The notes below the pieces were generated by a model. That model ran no database searches. It was not told where the DNA came from and was given only the letters and a program-made list of their open reading frames with translations. Shown here piece by piece: positions 25,814 through 33,418 of a stretch of 64,000 nucleotides of DNA (the stretch's first letter is position 1; each line of letters starts with the position of its first letter). A program made the translations under genes and the position numbers. The stretch covers positions 4,340,001 to 4,404,000 of the forward strand of contig NZ_CP123923.1 of the NCBI RefSeq assembly GCF_030450125.1. The letters run 5' to 3'. Source of the stretch: Streptomyces sp. WP-1 (lineage in GTDB: Bacteria; Actinomycetota; Actinomycetes; Streptomycetales; Streptomycetaceae).

Positions 25814-28399
25814 TCAGCTGGAACCGCGGGAGAAGACCGCACAGCGCAGCTCGCTCGTATGGCGTTCTCCGTCGATCTCGAGCCAGAGTTGTTCCGGCGA
25901 CGGGAGCATTTCGCTGAATTCCAAGGGGGAGTCCGACCTCCGGGCAAGACGGAAGATCTGCCTGACGAGGAGAGGGGACTCCCAGTCGACGTACACCGGT
26001 TTCGGCTCGCCGGGGATCTTCAGGAAACCGTGGCGGGGCAGGTCCAGGTCACGGCGGAGCCTGCGAGCGGCGGCGAACTCGGCCGCATCCCCCTTTGCCG
26101 GGCGCCCCCCGGGGCTCCATCCGCGAAGGGCGTTCGCGGATATGCGCCAGCGCTCCCGATGCAGTACGACGCGGCCGCAGCGGATGCGTGGCAGATGGTC
26201 GTGACCGGTGCTGCGTATTCCGACGCCTCCGAAGTGCCGGGGGAAGGCGAACGGGGACAACGGGTCCTGGCGGATGCTCGGTCCGCCGGCCAGCGGGGCG
26301 AGCAGCTTCAGCCGGCCCTCCATTCCCTGGGCGCGTAGCTCCAGGCGTTCGGCGGTCGCCACGACGTACAGCTGATGGGGCTGGAGCACGGCGCCCCGAT
26401 CCTTCGGGGACAGTCCGTGGACCTCCAGGTCCGGGCAGGGATAGGTCAGTTGGGCGGCGGTCTTGTCAGGATGTGCGCGGGAGAGGTCGATCAGCACCTC
26501 GTCCTCGTCGAGAAGGCTCTGGTACCGCGTGTAGATCTCGTCGAGCAGGTCCGGAGCCTCGGCCTGCATCATCGAGGCGAAGCTGGAGTGGGTGAGCGCC
26601 TCGCGGACGGCATGGCAGTCGCCCACGACGGCGAGGAAGTCGCCGTCGGCGAGCGCGTCGGCGTCCAGTGCGGCGAGCATGACGTCCGGATTGCACAGCG
26701 CCGGTGGCGTGGCCGGATGGCGCGCGAGCAGTTCCTCCAGCTGACCCCGGTCGACGACCGTCTCGTGCTGATCGCCGGTGGTTCCTGCCAGCAGTACGGT
26801 AGTGATCTCGTGGTCGAGCGTCGCGATGTCCCGGTCCACTTCCTCGCACTGTCGGGCGAGCTGCGGCTTGTCCTCGAAGAAGCCGGCGTAGAAGTGCTGG
26901 AGAGGGACGGGGTTTCCCAGGCCGAAGCGTTCCTTCATCCAGCCGTGCAGGATTTCCTGCTCGCGGCGGATACGGAGCCGGGGGGCGAGGAGTGTCAGAT
27001 TGTAGACCACGGACAGTTCGCGGCTGATGAGGTTCTCGACGTCGTGGCCGAGGGTCATGTTCCGGACGGGGCTGTACGCCTCCTCATAGAGAACGCTCCG
27101 GTCGGAGTAGTGCAGTCCCTGGGAACGGTTGGCTGCCGTCCCGGTGATCTCCTCGAACTTCTTCTTGAGGCTGCTCAGCAGGGCTGCACGGTCCTCGACC
27201 GGGCCGTCGGCGAACTGCCGCAGTGCATCGGCGAACCACTGCACCACCGCGAGCTCGGCTGTCCCTTCCTTCAGGTGTCCGGTCAGCGTCTGGAGAGGAT
27301 CGGCGGCTCCGACGGGAATTTCCCAGCGTGCCATCAGCCAGCCGTCGCTCACCAGTTCATGCAGCACCTCGTCGAAAGTGCGCTGGGACGGGGTGCCGCC
27401 GCGTCGCGTCCATGCGGCGCGGAGCTGTGCCACTGTGCGCTCGCCTTCGCACAGATCCCACAGCCACGTCTGGTCGTTGTCGAACGTTTCGGCCGTCACC
27501 TCGACGAAGCGCCAGTCGTCCGGCATGCCCGTCCGCGTCTCGAAGGCGTACAGCCGGATCCGCGAATCCTGGCTGAACGCGAGCGGGCGCCGCCGAGGAC
27601 GTACGGTCTCGAAGTGCTCAGGGCGGCCGCTGAACGCTTCGGCGATCGCTTCACCTGCCCAGTGGCTCAGGAAGGCGATGCGCCGCAGTGGACCGGTGGA
27701 CCAGGAGATCCCCGCGGTGGCGGGTGCCGTCCGGGCCACCGCGAGAGGGCCGAAGTGCGAATGTGTCTCGTTCTTCGTCGTGACCCGCTGGAGATACATG
27801 GCGAGCAGGTCGGTCATGCGCTTGACGTGCCCGTCCGAACCTCCTCCGCCACCGTCGATCCATCCGGCGAACTCCTCGAAGCGTGCGTCGTTCGACAGGA
27901 GCAGAACCTGTTGGAGCGCGGGGTCCCGGAAGAGGCGTACGACAGTCTCCCGGCCGCGCATCAGCGCGGCAGCGTGATCCTTCTCGAAGGACACCCACAC
28001 GCTGTCCAGGGCCAGAACCGCGTCCTGGTAGCGCTTGACCATCTCCATGGACGTCGGGCCGAGGTCTGTCTCCAAGCGTGCGAGATCCCGCGGCGAAAAA
28101 GGCCGCAGCATGCCCACCCCGGAGGCGATGTCCCCCTTCGTACCCACGCGCTCCTCGCGCAGCACCGCCTTCAGCCGTTGCCCGATCTGAAGCGCCTCGT
28201 CGCAGCGGGCGAGTACGGCATCCGCGGCTCTCGGAGTCGACGAGTCGGCGAGTTTGTGCAGGAGAGAGCAGGGGAATCCGGCGTGGCGCAGCAGCATGAT
28301 CGGAGCGAGCGCCCACTCGCTGCGGTCACTGGAGTGGTCGGTCGGGATGTTGCCACCCCGAAGCCATGCGTCGTCCTGATGCTGTCCTCGCCCGTTCAT
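25814..28399 (-). CDS. LanB-like protein 2 (lantibiotic dehydratase N-domain; PEARL candidate)
   Basis: 861 residues and first gene of the eight-gene operon. It shares with LanB-like protein 1 the segment YLQRVTTKNETHSHFGP (about residues 202-218), a VGDCHAVREALTHSSF stretch, GPSIRQDPLSPFAFPRHFGG and the ending SELRCAVFSRGSS. Like its paralogue it lacks a recognisable SpaB_C elimination domain. The start ATG at 28399 gives MNGRGQHQDD; divergence from the paralogue is greatest in the first 100 residues. The two copies may add different aminoacyl groups, or work as a pair. Confidence 0.8.
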   Translation of the reverse strand: MNGRGQHQDDAWLRGGNIPTDHSSDRSEWALAPIMLLRHAGFPCSLLHKLADSSTPRAADAVLARCDEALQIGQRLKAVLREERVGTKGDIASGVGMLRPFSPRDLARLETDLGPTSMEMVKRYQDAVLALDSVWVSFEKDHAAALMRGRETVVRLFRDPALQQVLLLSNDARFEEFAGWIDGGGGGSDGHVKRMTDLLAMYLQRVTTKNETHSHFGPLAVARTAPATAGISWSTGPLRRIAFLSHWAGEAIAEAFSGRPEHFETVRPRRRPLAFSQDSRIRLYAFETRTGMPDDWRFVEVTAETFDNDQTWLWDLCEGERTVAQLRAAWTRRGGTPSQRTFDEVLHELVSDGWLMARWEIPVGAADPLQTLTGHLKEGTAELAVVQWFADALRQFADGPVEDRAALLSSLKKKFEEITGTAANRSQGLHYSDRSVLYEEAYSPVRNMTLGHDVENLISRELSVVYNLTLLAPRLRIRREQEILHGWMKERFGLGNPVPLQHFYAGFFEDKPQLARQCEEVDRDIATLDHEITTVLLAGTTGDQHETVVDRGQLEELLARHPATPPALCNPDVMLAALDADALADGDFLAVVGDCHAVREALTHSSFASMMQAEAPDLLDEIYTRYQSLLDEDEVLIDLSRAHPDKTAAQLTYPCPDLEVHGLSPKDRGAVLQPHQLYVVATAERLELRAQGMEGRLKLLAPLAGGPSIRQDPLSPFAFPRHFGGVGIRSTGHDHLPRIRCGRVVLHRERWRISANALRGWSPGGRPAKGDAAEFAAARRLRRDLDLPRHGFLKIPGEPKPVYVDWESPLLVRQIFRLARRSDSPLEFSEMLPSPEQLWLEIDGERHTSELRCAVFSRGSS

Positions 28400-28621
28400 G
28401 ACCGCCCCTGTTGCCGCTCAGTGCCCACAACAGGGTGTGACGCTAGTCATGCAATGAGACGTCTTCAATGGCATATGCGTGGGCTCGCCGACTTCAAGCC
28501 AAAGATGGGGCGATCACGCGACACCTGTCGTGCTCGGGCCCGACCCGGGGGCTCGACACCCTCACGCACTATTGCAAGCGGGTGCTTGCAATTGTTAGCG
28601 GGGGTGGGGCATGGTGGAGGC
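28400..28621 (+). promoter_or_regulatory. Divergent promoter region with XRE-side palindrome
   Basis: This 222-base gap separates the eight-gene operon from the XRE gene. ATTGCAAGC-GGGT-GCTTGCAAT at 28571-28592 is a perfect inverted repeat with nine-base arms, 29 bases before the XRE start, so it is a likely operator of that regulator. The side nearer the operon is relatively A+T-rich (around 28440-28475) and may hold its promoter. No convincing precursor-peptide gene was found in either strand. Confidence 0.65.
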
Positions 28622-29053
28622 ATGGCATCGCTGAACGTCGGCAATCTCGGTGAGTATCTGCGCGAGCAGCGGCGGAACGCCCAGCTGTCGCTGCGGCAGC
28701 TCGCCGAGGCGGCCGGGGTGTCCAATCCGTATCTGAGCCAGATCGAGCGCGGGCTGCGCAAGCCCAGCGCGGAGGTGTTGCAGCAGGTCGCCAAGGCCCT
28801 GCGGATCTCCGCCGAGACGCTGTACGTCCGCGCCGGCATCCTCGACGCCGAGCGGGACCGGGACGAGGTGGAGACGCGCGCCGTCATCCTCGCCGATCCC
28901 TCGCTCAACGAGCGGCAGAAGCAGGTGCTGCTCCAGATCTACGAGTCCTTCCGCAAGGAGAACGGATTCGGGACCGGCGAACCCGCGGGTGAGGACGGCG
29001 CGGAGCAGGGAACGGACGACGACGATGCCGGCTCGCGGCGGACGGCCGGCTGA
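28622..29053 (+). CDS. XRE-family regulator (Rv0474-like)
   Basis: 143 residues. A Cro/C1 helix-turn-helix occupies about residues 8-65: LGEYLREQRRNAQLSLRQLA, then GVSNPYLSQIERGLRKPSAE. A short helical region and an acidic C-terminal tail follow. ATG at 28622 follows GGTGGAGGC. The order XRE regulator, HbhA-like protein, DUF2516 membrane protein is that of Rv0474-Rv0476 in Mycobacterium tuberculosis, so this is conserved actinobacterial chromosome, not part of the adjacent operon. Confidence 0.86.
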   Translation: MASLNVGNLGEYLREQRRNAQLSLRQLAEAAGVSNPYLSQIERGLRKPSAEVLQQVAKALRISAETLYVRAGILDAERDRDEVETRAVILADPSLNERQKQVLLQIYESFRKENGFGTGEPAGEDGAEQGTDDDDAGSRRTAG

Positions 29054-29132
29054 CGCCGGACCAGGGCACCGGGCGCCCACCGCGAACCACACCACCTCAG
29101 CCGAACGCGAGATCCGGGAGGACCTGATCACC

Positions 29133-29735
29133 ATGGCCATCACCGACGACCTGCGCAAGACCCTCAGCGACCCGACCCCGCTCTACTTCGCCGCCGGTAC
29201 CGCCGACCTCGCCCTCCAGCAGGCCAAGAAGGTGCCCGCGCTGGTCGAGCAGCTGCGCGCCGAGGCCCCGGCCCGGATCGAGAAGGTGCGCGGCACCGAC
29301 CCGAAGGCCGTGCAGGAGAAGGCCACCGCCCGGGCCAAGGAGGCCCAGGAGACCCTCCAGACCAAGGTCACCGAGCTGATCGGCGGCTTCGACGTCGACC
29401 TGAAGAAGCTCGGCGAGCAGGCCCAGGACCTCGCCCTGCGCGGCGTGGGCGTCGCCGCCGAGTACGCCGTCAAGGCCCGCGAGGCCTACGAGAAGGTCGC
29501 CGAGCACGGCGAGGCTGCCGTGAAGACCTGGCGCGGCGAGGCCGCCGAGGACATCGAGGAGCTGGCCATCGTCGTCGAGGGCAAGCCCGAGCCCGTCGAG
29601 GTCAAGGACGAGGCCGGCCGGCCCAAGGTCGCCACGCCCGAGGCCGCCGCGGAGAAGAAGGCCGCCGCCGCCCGGAAGTCCCCGGCCGCCCGCAGGACCA
29701 CCCCCACGAAGAAGCCCACCCCGCCGGCCCAGTGA
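29133..29735 (+). CDS. HbhA-like (heparin-binding haemagglutinin-like) protein
   Basis: 200 residues. The long middle is Ala/Glu/Lys-rich and predicted to be a coiled coil, and the C-terminal 40 residues are Lys/Ala/Pro-rich repeats (KKAAAARKSPAARRTTPTKK), as in mycobacterial HbhA. In mycobacteria the Lys-rich tail binds heparan sulphate; in Streptomyces a role in the cell envelope or lipid domains is more plausible. No signal peptide is evident. ATG at 29133 has GGGAGG upstream; the start at 28989 would overlap the XRE gene. Confidence 0.82.
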   Translation: MAITDDLRKTLSDPTPLYFAAGTADLALQQAKKVPALVEQLRAEAPARIEKVRGTDPKAVQEKATARAKEAQETLQTKVTELIGGFDVDLKKLGEQAQDLALRGVGVAAEYAVKAREAYEKVAEHGEAAVKTWRGEAAEDIEELAIVVEGKPEPVEVKDEAGRPKVATPEAAAEKKAAAARKSPAARRTTPTKKPTPPAQ

Positions 29736-29839
29736 CCGCGCGGGCGGCGGCGGGCCGGACGTCTTTGGGGTGTCCGGCCCGTTCCGCCCGTTCTATGGGT
29801 ACGGTTGCGGCGTAGGGACCGAGCGGCGGAACGGGAGCG

Positions 29840-30190
29840 GTGGCAAGCATGCTGATGTTGGGCTTCGCGGGATTCATGGGGATCCTGAAGATCGTCCTCA
29901 TGGCCCTGGCCGCGTTCGCGCTCGTCGACGCCGCGGTGCGGCGCGAGGACGCCTTCCGCGCGGCCGACAAGCAGAACAAGGTCTTCTGGCTGATCATCCT
30001 GGGCATCGCCCTGGTCGCCAGCGTGATCTTCTCGGTCCTGGCAATCCTGCCGATCGCCGGCGCCGTGGCCAGCATCGTCTACATCGTGGACGTACGCCCC
30101 GCGCTCAGGCAGGTCACGGGCGGCGGAGGCTACGGCCGCCGCGGCAGCAGCAGCGACGGTCCGTACGGCCCCTGGAACGGCGGGCGCTGA
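29840..30190 (+). CDS. DUF2516 family membrane protein
   Basis: 116 residues. Two or three hydrophobic segments are visible: LMLGFAGFMGILKIVLMALAA near the N-terminus, and a longer one around FWLIILGIALVASVIFSVLA and the following 20 residues. A short polar Gly/Arg/Ser tail follows. It corresponds in position to Rv0476. The start is uncertain: GTG at 29840 is used, but ATG at 29849 or 29855 is possible with the GGGAG upstream. Function unknown. Confidence 0.78.
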   Translation: MASMLMLGFAGFMGILKIVLMALAAFALVDAAVRREDAFRAADKQNKVFWLIILGIALVASVIFSVLAILPIAGAVASIVYIVDVRPALRQVTGGGGYGRRGSSSDGPYGPWNGGR

Positions 30191-30224
30191 GAACACCCCG
30201 CCCCGCGAGGGACGCGGCCCGCCC

Positions 30225-30285
30225 CCGTGAGGGGCGTGGGGAACCGCGCGAGCGGCCACGACGGCCCCGCGGTCCGCGGCGGCGA
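30225..30285 (+). repeat. Streptomyces intergenic repeat element
   Basis: The stretch GTGAGGGGCGTGGGGAACCG followed by CGCGAGCGGCCACGACGG resembles a short sequence that recurs between genes in Streptomyces genomes (close to a GGGGCGCGGGGAACTGCGCGACC pattern). The assignment is from memory and its function is unknown. It lies between DUF2516 and the phosphatase gene, which converge. Confidence 0.5.
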
Positions 30286-30295
30286 GGAGCGACCC

Positions 30296-31591
30296 CTACG
30301 CCGTCCGGTCCAGCAGCACCACCGCCACGTCGTCCGCCAGCTCGCCCTCGTTGAGCCGGCGCACCTCCTGCACCGCGGCCCGCAGCAGCTCCTCGCCCCG
30401 CAGCCCCTCGGCGAGCTGGCGGCGGATCATCTCCACCATGCCGTCCTGGCCGAGCCGCTCCCCGCCGGCCCCGACGCGGCCCTCGATCAGCCCGTCGGTG
30501 TAGAGCATCAGGCTCCACTCGGCGCCCAGCTCCACCCGCTTCCGCGACCAGTGCGACCCGGGCAGCATGCCGAGGGCGGGACCGTTGTCGTCGTACGGCA
30601 GCAGCCGCGCCGGTACGCCGGGGCGCACCAGCAGCGGGGCCGGATGGCCGGCCAGGCACAGCCCCGCGTGGCGGCCGTCGGGCGCGATGTCCACCGTGCA
30701 CAGCGTCGCGAAGATCTCCTCGTCCGGCCGCTCGTGCTCCAGCACCTCCTGGAGCGTGCCCAGCAGCTCGTCCCCGCACAGCCCCGCGAGGGTGAGCGCC
30801 CGCCAGGCGATCCGCAGCTCCACGCCGAGCGCCGCCTCGTCCGGGCCGTGCCCGCAGACGTCGCCGATCATGGCGTGCACCGTGCCGTCGGGGGTGCGCA
30901 CGGCGTCGTAGAAGTCGCCGCCGAGCAGGGCGCGCGAGCGGCCCGGACGGTACCGGGCCGCGAACCGCAGCGAGGAGCCGTCGAGCAGCGGTGTGGGCAG
31001 CAGCCCCCGCTCCAGGCGCCGGTTCTCCTGCGCCCGCAGCCGGCTCTCGGTGAGCCGGCGTTCCGCGGTGTCGGATCGTTTCCGCTCCACCGCGTAGCGG
31101 ACGGCTCGGCTGAGCAGCCGGCTGTCCAGCTCGTCCCGGACGAGGTAGTCCTGCGCGCCGACGCGCACCGCCTCCGCGCCACGCTCGGCGTCGCCGGAGC
31201 CGGTCAGGGCCAGCACGGCATGCCGGGGCGCGAGCTGGAGGACGTGGTGCAGCACGGCCAGCTCGTCGTCGGTGTCGCTGCCGCCCGGCGCGGGCAGCGC
31301 CAGGTCCAGCAGGATGCAGTGGACGTCGTCGGTGAGCAGCCGCTCGGCCTCGGTGAGGTTGCGGGCGGTGCGCACCCGGACCGGCTTGCCGGCCGAGTCC
31401 AGCAGTTCGGGCACGATCGGCGAGCCGACCGGGTCGTCCTCGATCAGCAGCAGGGTGAGAGTGGCGCCGCTCACGGGCGCGGCGTCGCGGTGGGCCTCTT
31501 CCTTGAGGGGGCCGCCGACGGCGCCGGCGGCCTGCGCCTGACCACTCTCCACGGCCGGGATCGCTCTCTGCCGCGGTACGGGTACGGGCAT
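30296..31591 (-). CDS. Response-regulator PP2C-type (RsbU/SpoIIE) phosphatase
   Basis: 431 residues. An N-terminal receiver-like domain (TLLLIEDDPVGSPIV near residues 50-65, phosphorylatable Asp in HCILLDLALP) is followed by a PP2C/SpoIIE phosphatase domain with LGGDFYDAV, MIGDVCGHGPDEAAL, ATLCTVDIA and the C-terminal ADDVAVVLLDR. These motifs hold the metal-binding Asp residues. Such proteins dephosphorylate anti-anti-sigma factors. ATG at 31591 has a G-rich site 10-20 bases upstream. No partner kinase or sigma factor adjoins it. Confidence 0.83.
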   Translation of the reverse strand: MPVPVPRQRAIPAVESGQAQAAGAVGGPLKEEAHRDAAPVSGATLTLLLIEDDPVGSPIVPELLDSAGKPVRVRTARNLTEAERLLTDDVHCILLDLALPAPGGSDTDDELAVLHHVLQLAPRHAVLALTGSGDAERGAEAVRVGAQDYLVRDELDSRLLSRAVRYAVERKRSDTAERRLTESRLRAQENRRLERGLLPTPLLDGSSLRFAARYRPGRSRALLGGDFYDAVRTPDGTVHAMIGDVCGHGPDEAALGVELRIAWRALTLAGLCGDELLGTLQEVLEHERPDEEIFATLCTVDIAPDGRHAGLCLAGHPAPLLVRPGVPARLLPYDDNGPALGMLPGSHWSRKRVELGAEWSLMLYTDGLIEGRVGAGGERLGQDGMVEMIRRQLAEGLRGEELLRAAVQEVRRLNEGELADDVAVVLLDRTA

Positions 31592-31880
31592 CGTCTGGGT
31601 TCCTTCCCTCCCCCCGAGGGCACGGCGGTGTCGAGGGGTCTCGACCCACCGACGGGTGACCCTAGCGGGTGGGGCCACCTCGATGGAATGGTGTGAGCCC
31701 CGTCGCTCCGGCGCAGGCCACTGTCATATGCCGCTTTCCGTACCGCAGTTGGACAGCGAACCGGGCCCCGGGGGATGACGAAGCTCACGTCCTGCCCCGG
31801 TTTGCGCGGGGGTTGGCGGTGGAGTGGGTCACATGGCCCGTGCCACCGGGACGAAAGCCGTATAACGGCAGCCGTATAAC

Positions 31881-31950
31881 GCGGCTCACGCGACGCGGCT
31901 CACGCGACGCGGCTCACGCGACGCGGCTCACGCGACGCGCCTCACGCCCC
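31881..31950 (+). repeat. 14-bp tandem repeat, four copies plus a variant
   Basis: GCGGCTCACGCGAC occurs four times head to tail (31881-31936), followed by the variant GCGCCTCACGCCCC. Two copies of GCCGTATAAC lie just before, at 31857 and 31871. Confidence 0.9.
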
Positions 31951-31952
31951 CG

Positions 31953-32062
31953 CGCCGGGCGGCCGACATCCCCGTGCCGGGAAGGCCGACATCCTCGTGC
32001 CGGGAAGGCCGACATCCTCGCGCCGGGGGCGACAACCCCGCGCCGGGCGGCCCGACATCCCG
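31953..32062 (+). repeat. 20-23-bp tandem repeat, five units
   Basis: Five units of the pattern (C/T)GCCGGGnnGGCCGACATCC(C/T)CG begin at 31953, 31975, 31998, 32021 and 32041. The two 23-base units at 31975 and 31998 are identical. The array lies directly 3' of the NlpC/P60 gene. Confidence 0.85.
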
Positions 32063-32105
32063 CCCCGCGCAGGCCCACCTCCCCGCCCCGCGCGGCCCGC
32101 TCCCG

Positions 32106-33191
32106 TCACGCGTCGGGTCGTACGACCCCCAGGATCGGCATCGAACCCGCGCCCGCGACCGTCACCGAACGCCCCGGACGCGGGGCCTGGATGATCGCGC
32201 CGTCCCCTATGTACAGGGCGACATGGCTGGCGTCGTCGAAGTAGATGACGAGGTCGCCGGGCCGCATGTCCTTGACGTCGACGTGCTTGAGCTGCTGCCA
32301 CTGCTCCTGGGAGGTGCGCGGGATGGGGCGGCCGGCCGCGGCCCACGCCTGGGAGGTCAGCCCCGAGCAGTCGAAGGAGTCCGGGCCCGCGGCGCCCCAT
32401 ACATACGGCTTGCCGAGCTGGGCGGTGGCGAACGCCACGGCCTTCTCGCCCGCCGCCGACGCCTTGCCGTGGATCCGGTCGAGGATGCCGGTGTCCAGCC
32501 AGGCGGTCTGCGCCTTCAGCGCGGCCTTCTGCTCCAGCTGCGCGAGCCGTTCGCGCTGCTTCTCCTCCAGCGAGGACTCCAGCTTCTTCGCGGCGTCGAT
32601 CTGCTGCTGGATCTTCTTCTTGGCGCTCGCCTTGGCCTTGCGGTCGGCGTCCAGCTTCTTCCACTGGGCGGCCGCGTCGGCGGCGTAGTCCCGCAACTGC
32701 TGCTGGGTGTATGTCCGTTCGCCGATCAGATGGTTGGCCGCCTGCTGGCTCTGGAGGACCAGGCCCGCGCCGTCCAGGAACTGGTCCGGGTCGTCGCTGA
32801 GCAGGAACTGGGCGGTGGGCGGCACCCCTCCGGTGCGGTACTGCTCCCGGGCCGCCGCACCCGCCTGGTCCTTGAGCTGCGCGAGCTTGCGCTGCCCGGC
32901 CTCGATCTTCTTGGCCAGCGAGACGATCTCGGCGGACTGCTTCTTCGTCTTCTCCTCCGCCGCGTTGTACGCGTCGGTGGCCACGGCCGCGTCGTGGTAG
33001 AGCTTGTCCAGCTTCTCGCGGACCTGCTCAAGGTCCTTGTCCGGCACGGGTTCCGGCTTCGTGCCGGCCGCCGGACCGGTGCCCTGCGGGGGTGCCGGCG
33101 CGGCGAGCGCCGTCCCGGGTGCCGCGAGTACGGCCACCGCGCAGACCACGGTCAGGGCGGCCGCGAGCAGACCGCGCTTGCCCGTACCCAT
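32106..33191 (-). CDS. Secreted NlpC/P60 (C40) cell-wall peptidase
   Basis: 361 residues. A signal peptide covers about the first 30 residues (LLAAALTVVCAVAVLAAPGTALA). Residues 50-235 form a long coiled coil rich in Lys, Glu and Gln. The C-terminal NlpC/P60 domain shows GKPYVWGAAGPDSFDCSGLT (catalytic Cys in DCSG), SHVALYIGDG (catalytic His) and the following polar residue. It resembles RipA/SwlA-type D,L-endopeptidases that cleave peptidoglycan stem peptides during growth or division. Acts outside the membrane. Longer upstream control elements could not be identified. Confidence 0.88.
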   Translation of the reverse strand: MGTGKRGLLAAALTVVCAVAVLAAPGTALAAPAPPQGTGPAAGTKPEPVPDKDLEQVREKLDKLYHDAAVATDAYNAAEEKTKKQSAEIVSLAKKIEAGQRKLAQLKDQAGAAAREQYRTGGVPPTAQFLLSDDPDQFLDGAGLVLQSQQAANHLIGERTYTQQQLRDYAADAAAQWKKLDADRKAKASAKKKIQQQIDAAKKLESSLEEKQRERLAQLEQKAALKAQTAWLDTGILDRIHGKASAAGEKAVAFATAQLGKPYVWGAAGPDSFDCSGLTSQAWAAAGRPIPRTSQEQWQQLKHVDVKDMRPGDLVIYFDDASHVALYIGDGAIIQAPRPGRSVTVAGAGSMPILGVVRPDA

Positions 33192-33418
33192 ACCTACCCC
33201 CCAGCTGATTTACCGTCAGTAACTTATGGACGCCTGAGGGATCGTGCCACGACCGCGCGCAAAGCGACAGAGGCCATGAGGAAAGTCGGATTTCCCCCCG
33301 GTGCGGCCAAGTCGACGATCACCGCGCCCGTCCGACGATCACCTCGTCCGTCTGACGAACGACGCGCCGGGTTCGTTCCGTCGCCCGCCCACCCGAAGGG
33401 GTGGTTTGCACAGCGGCT

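Larger units (their letters stand above)
31592..32105 (+). other. Non-coding gap with tandem repeats
   Basis: 514 bases between the start of the phosphatase gene and the end of the NlpC/P60 gene. The first 270 bases must hold the phosphatase promoter, but no hexamers stand out. From 31881 two tandem repeat arrays follow, listed separately. No coding frame here has a plausible start and ribosome-binding site. Confidence 0.7.

Noticed and set aside
26375..28621. Long upstream extension of the XRE gene frame
   Set aside because: It is antisense to LanB-like protein 2; the XRE start at 28622 has a ribosome-binding site and family-standard N-terminus.
28465..28622. Minus-strand short ORF beginning MPPPCPTP as possible precursor
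   Set aside because: No ribosome-binding site and it reads through the XRE operator palindrome; composition looks like antisense sequence.
28468..28653. 61-codon plus-strand ORF as possible RiPP precursor
   Set aside because: No ribosome-binding site, runs into the XRE gene, and has no leader-core character.
31881..32062. CRISPR-like array
   Set aside because: Repeats are head to tail without unique spacers and no cas genes are present; they are simple tandem repeats.
33192..33418. Possible c-di-AMP (ydaO) riboswitch upstream of the NlpC/P60 gene
   Set aside because: Such switches precede similar genes in Streptomyces, but I could not match the conserved core elements here.
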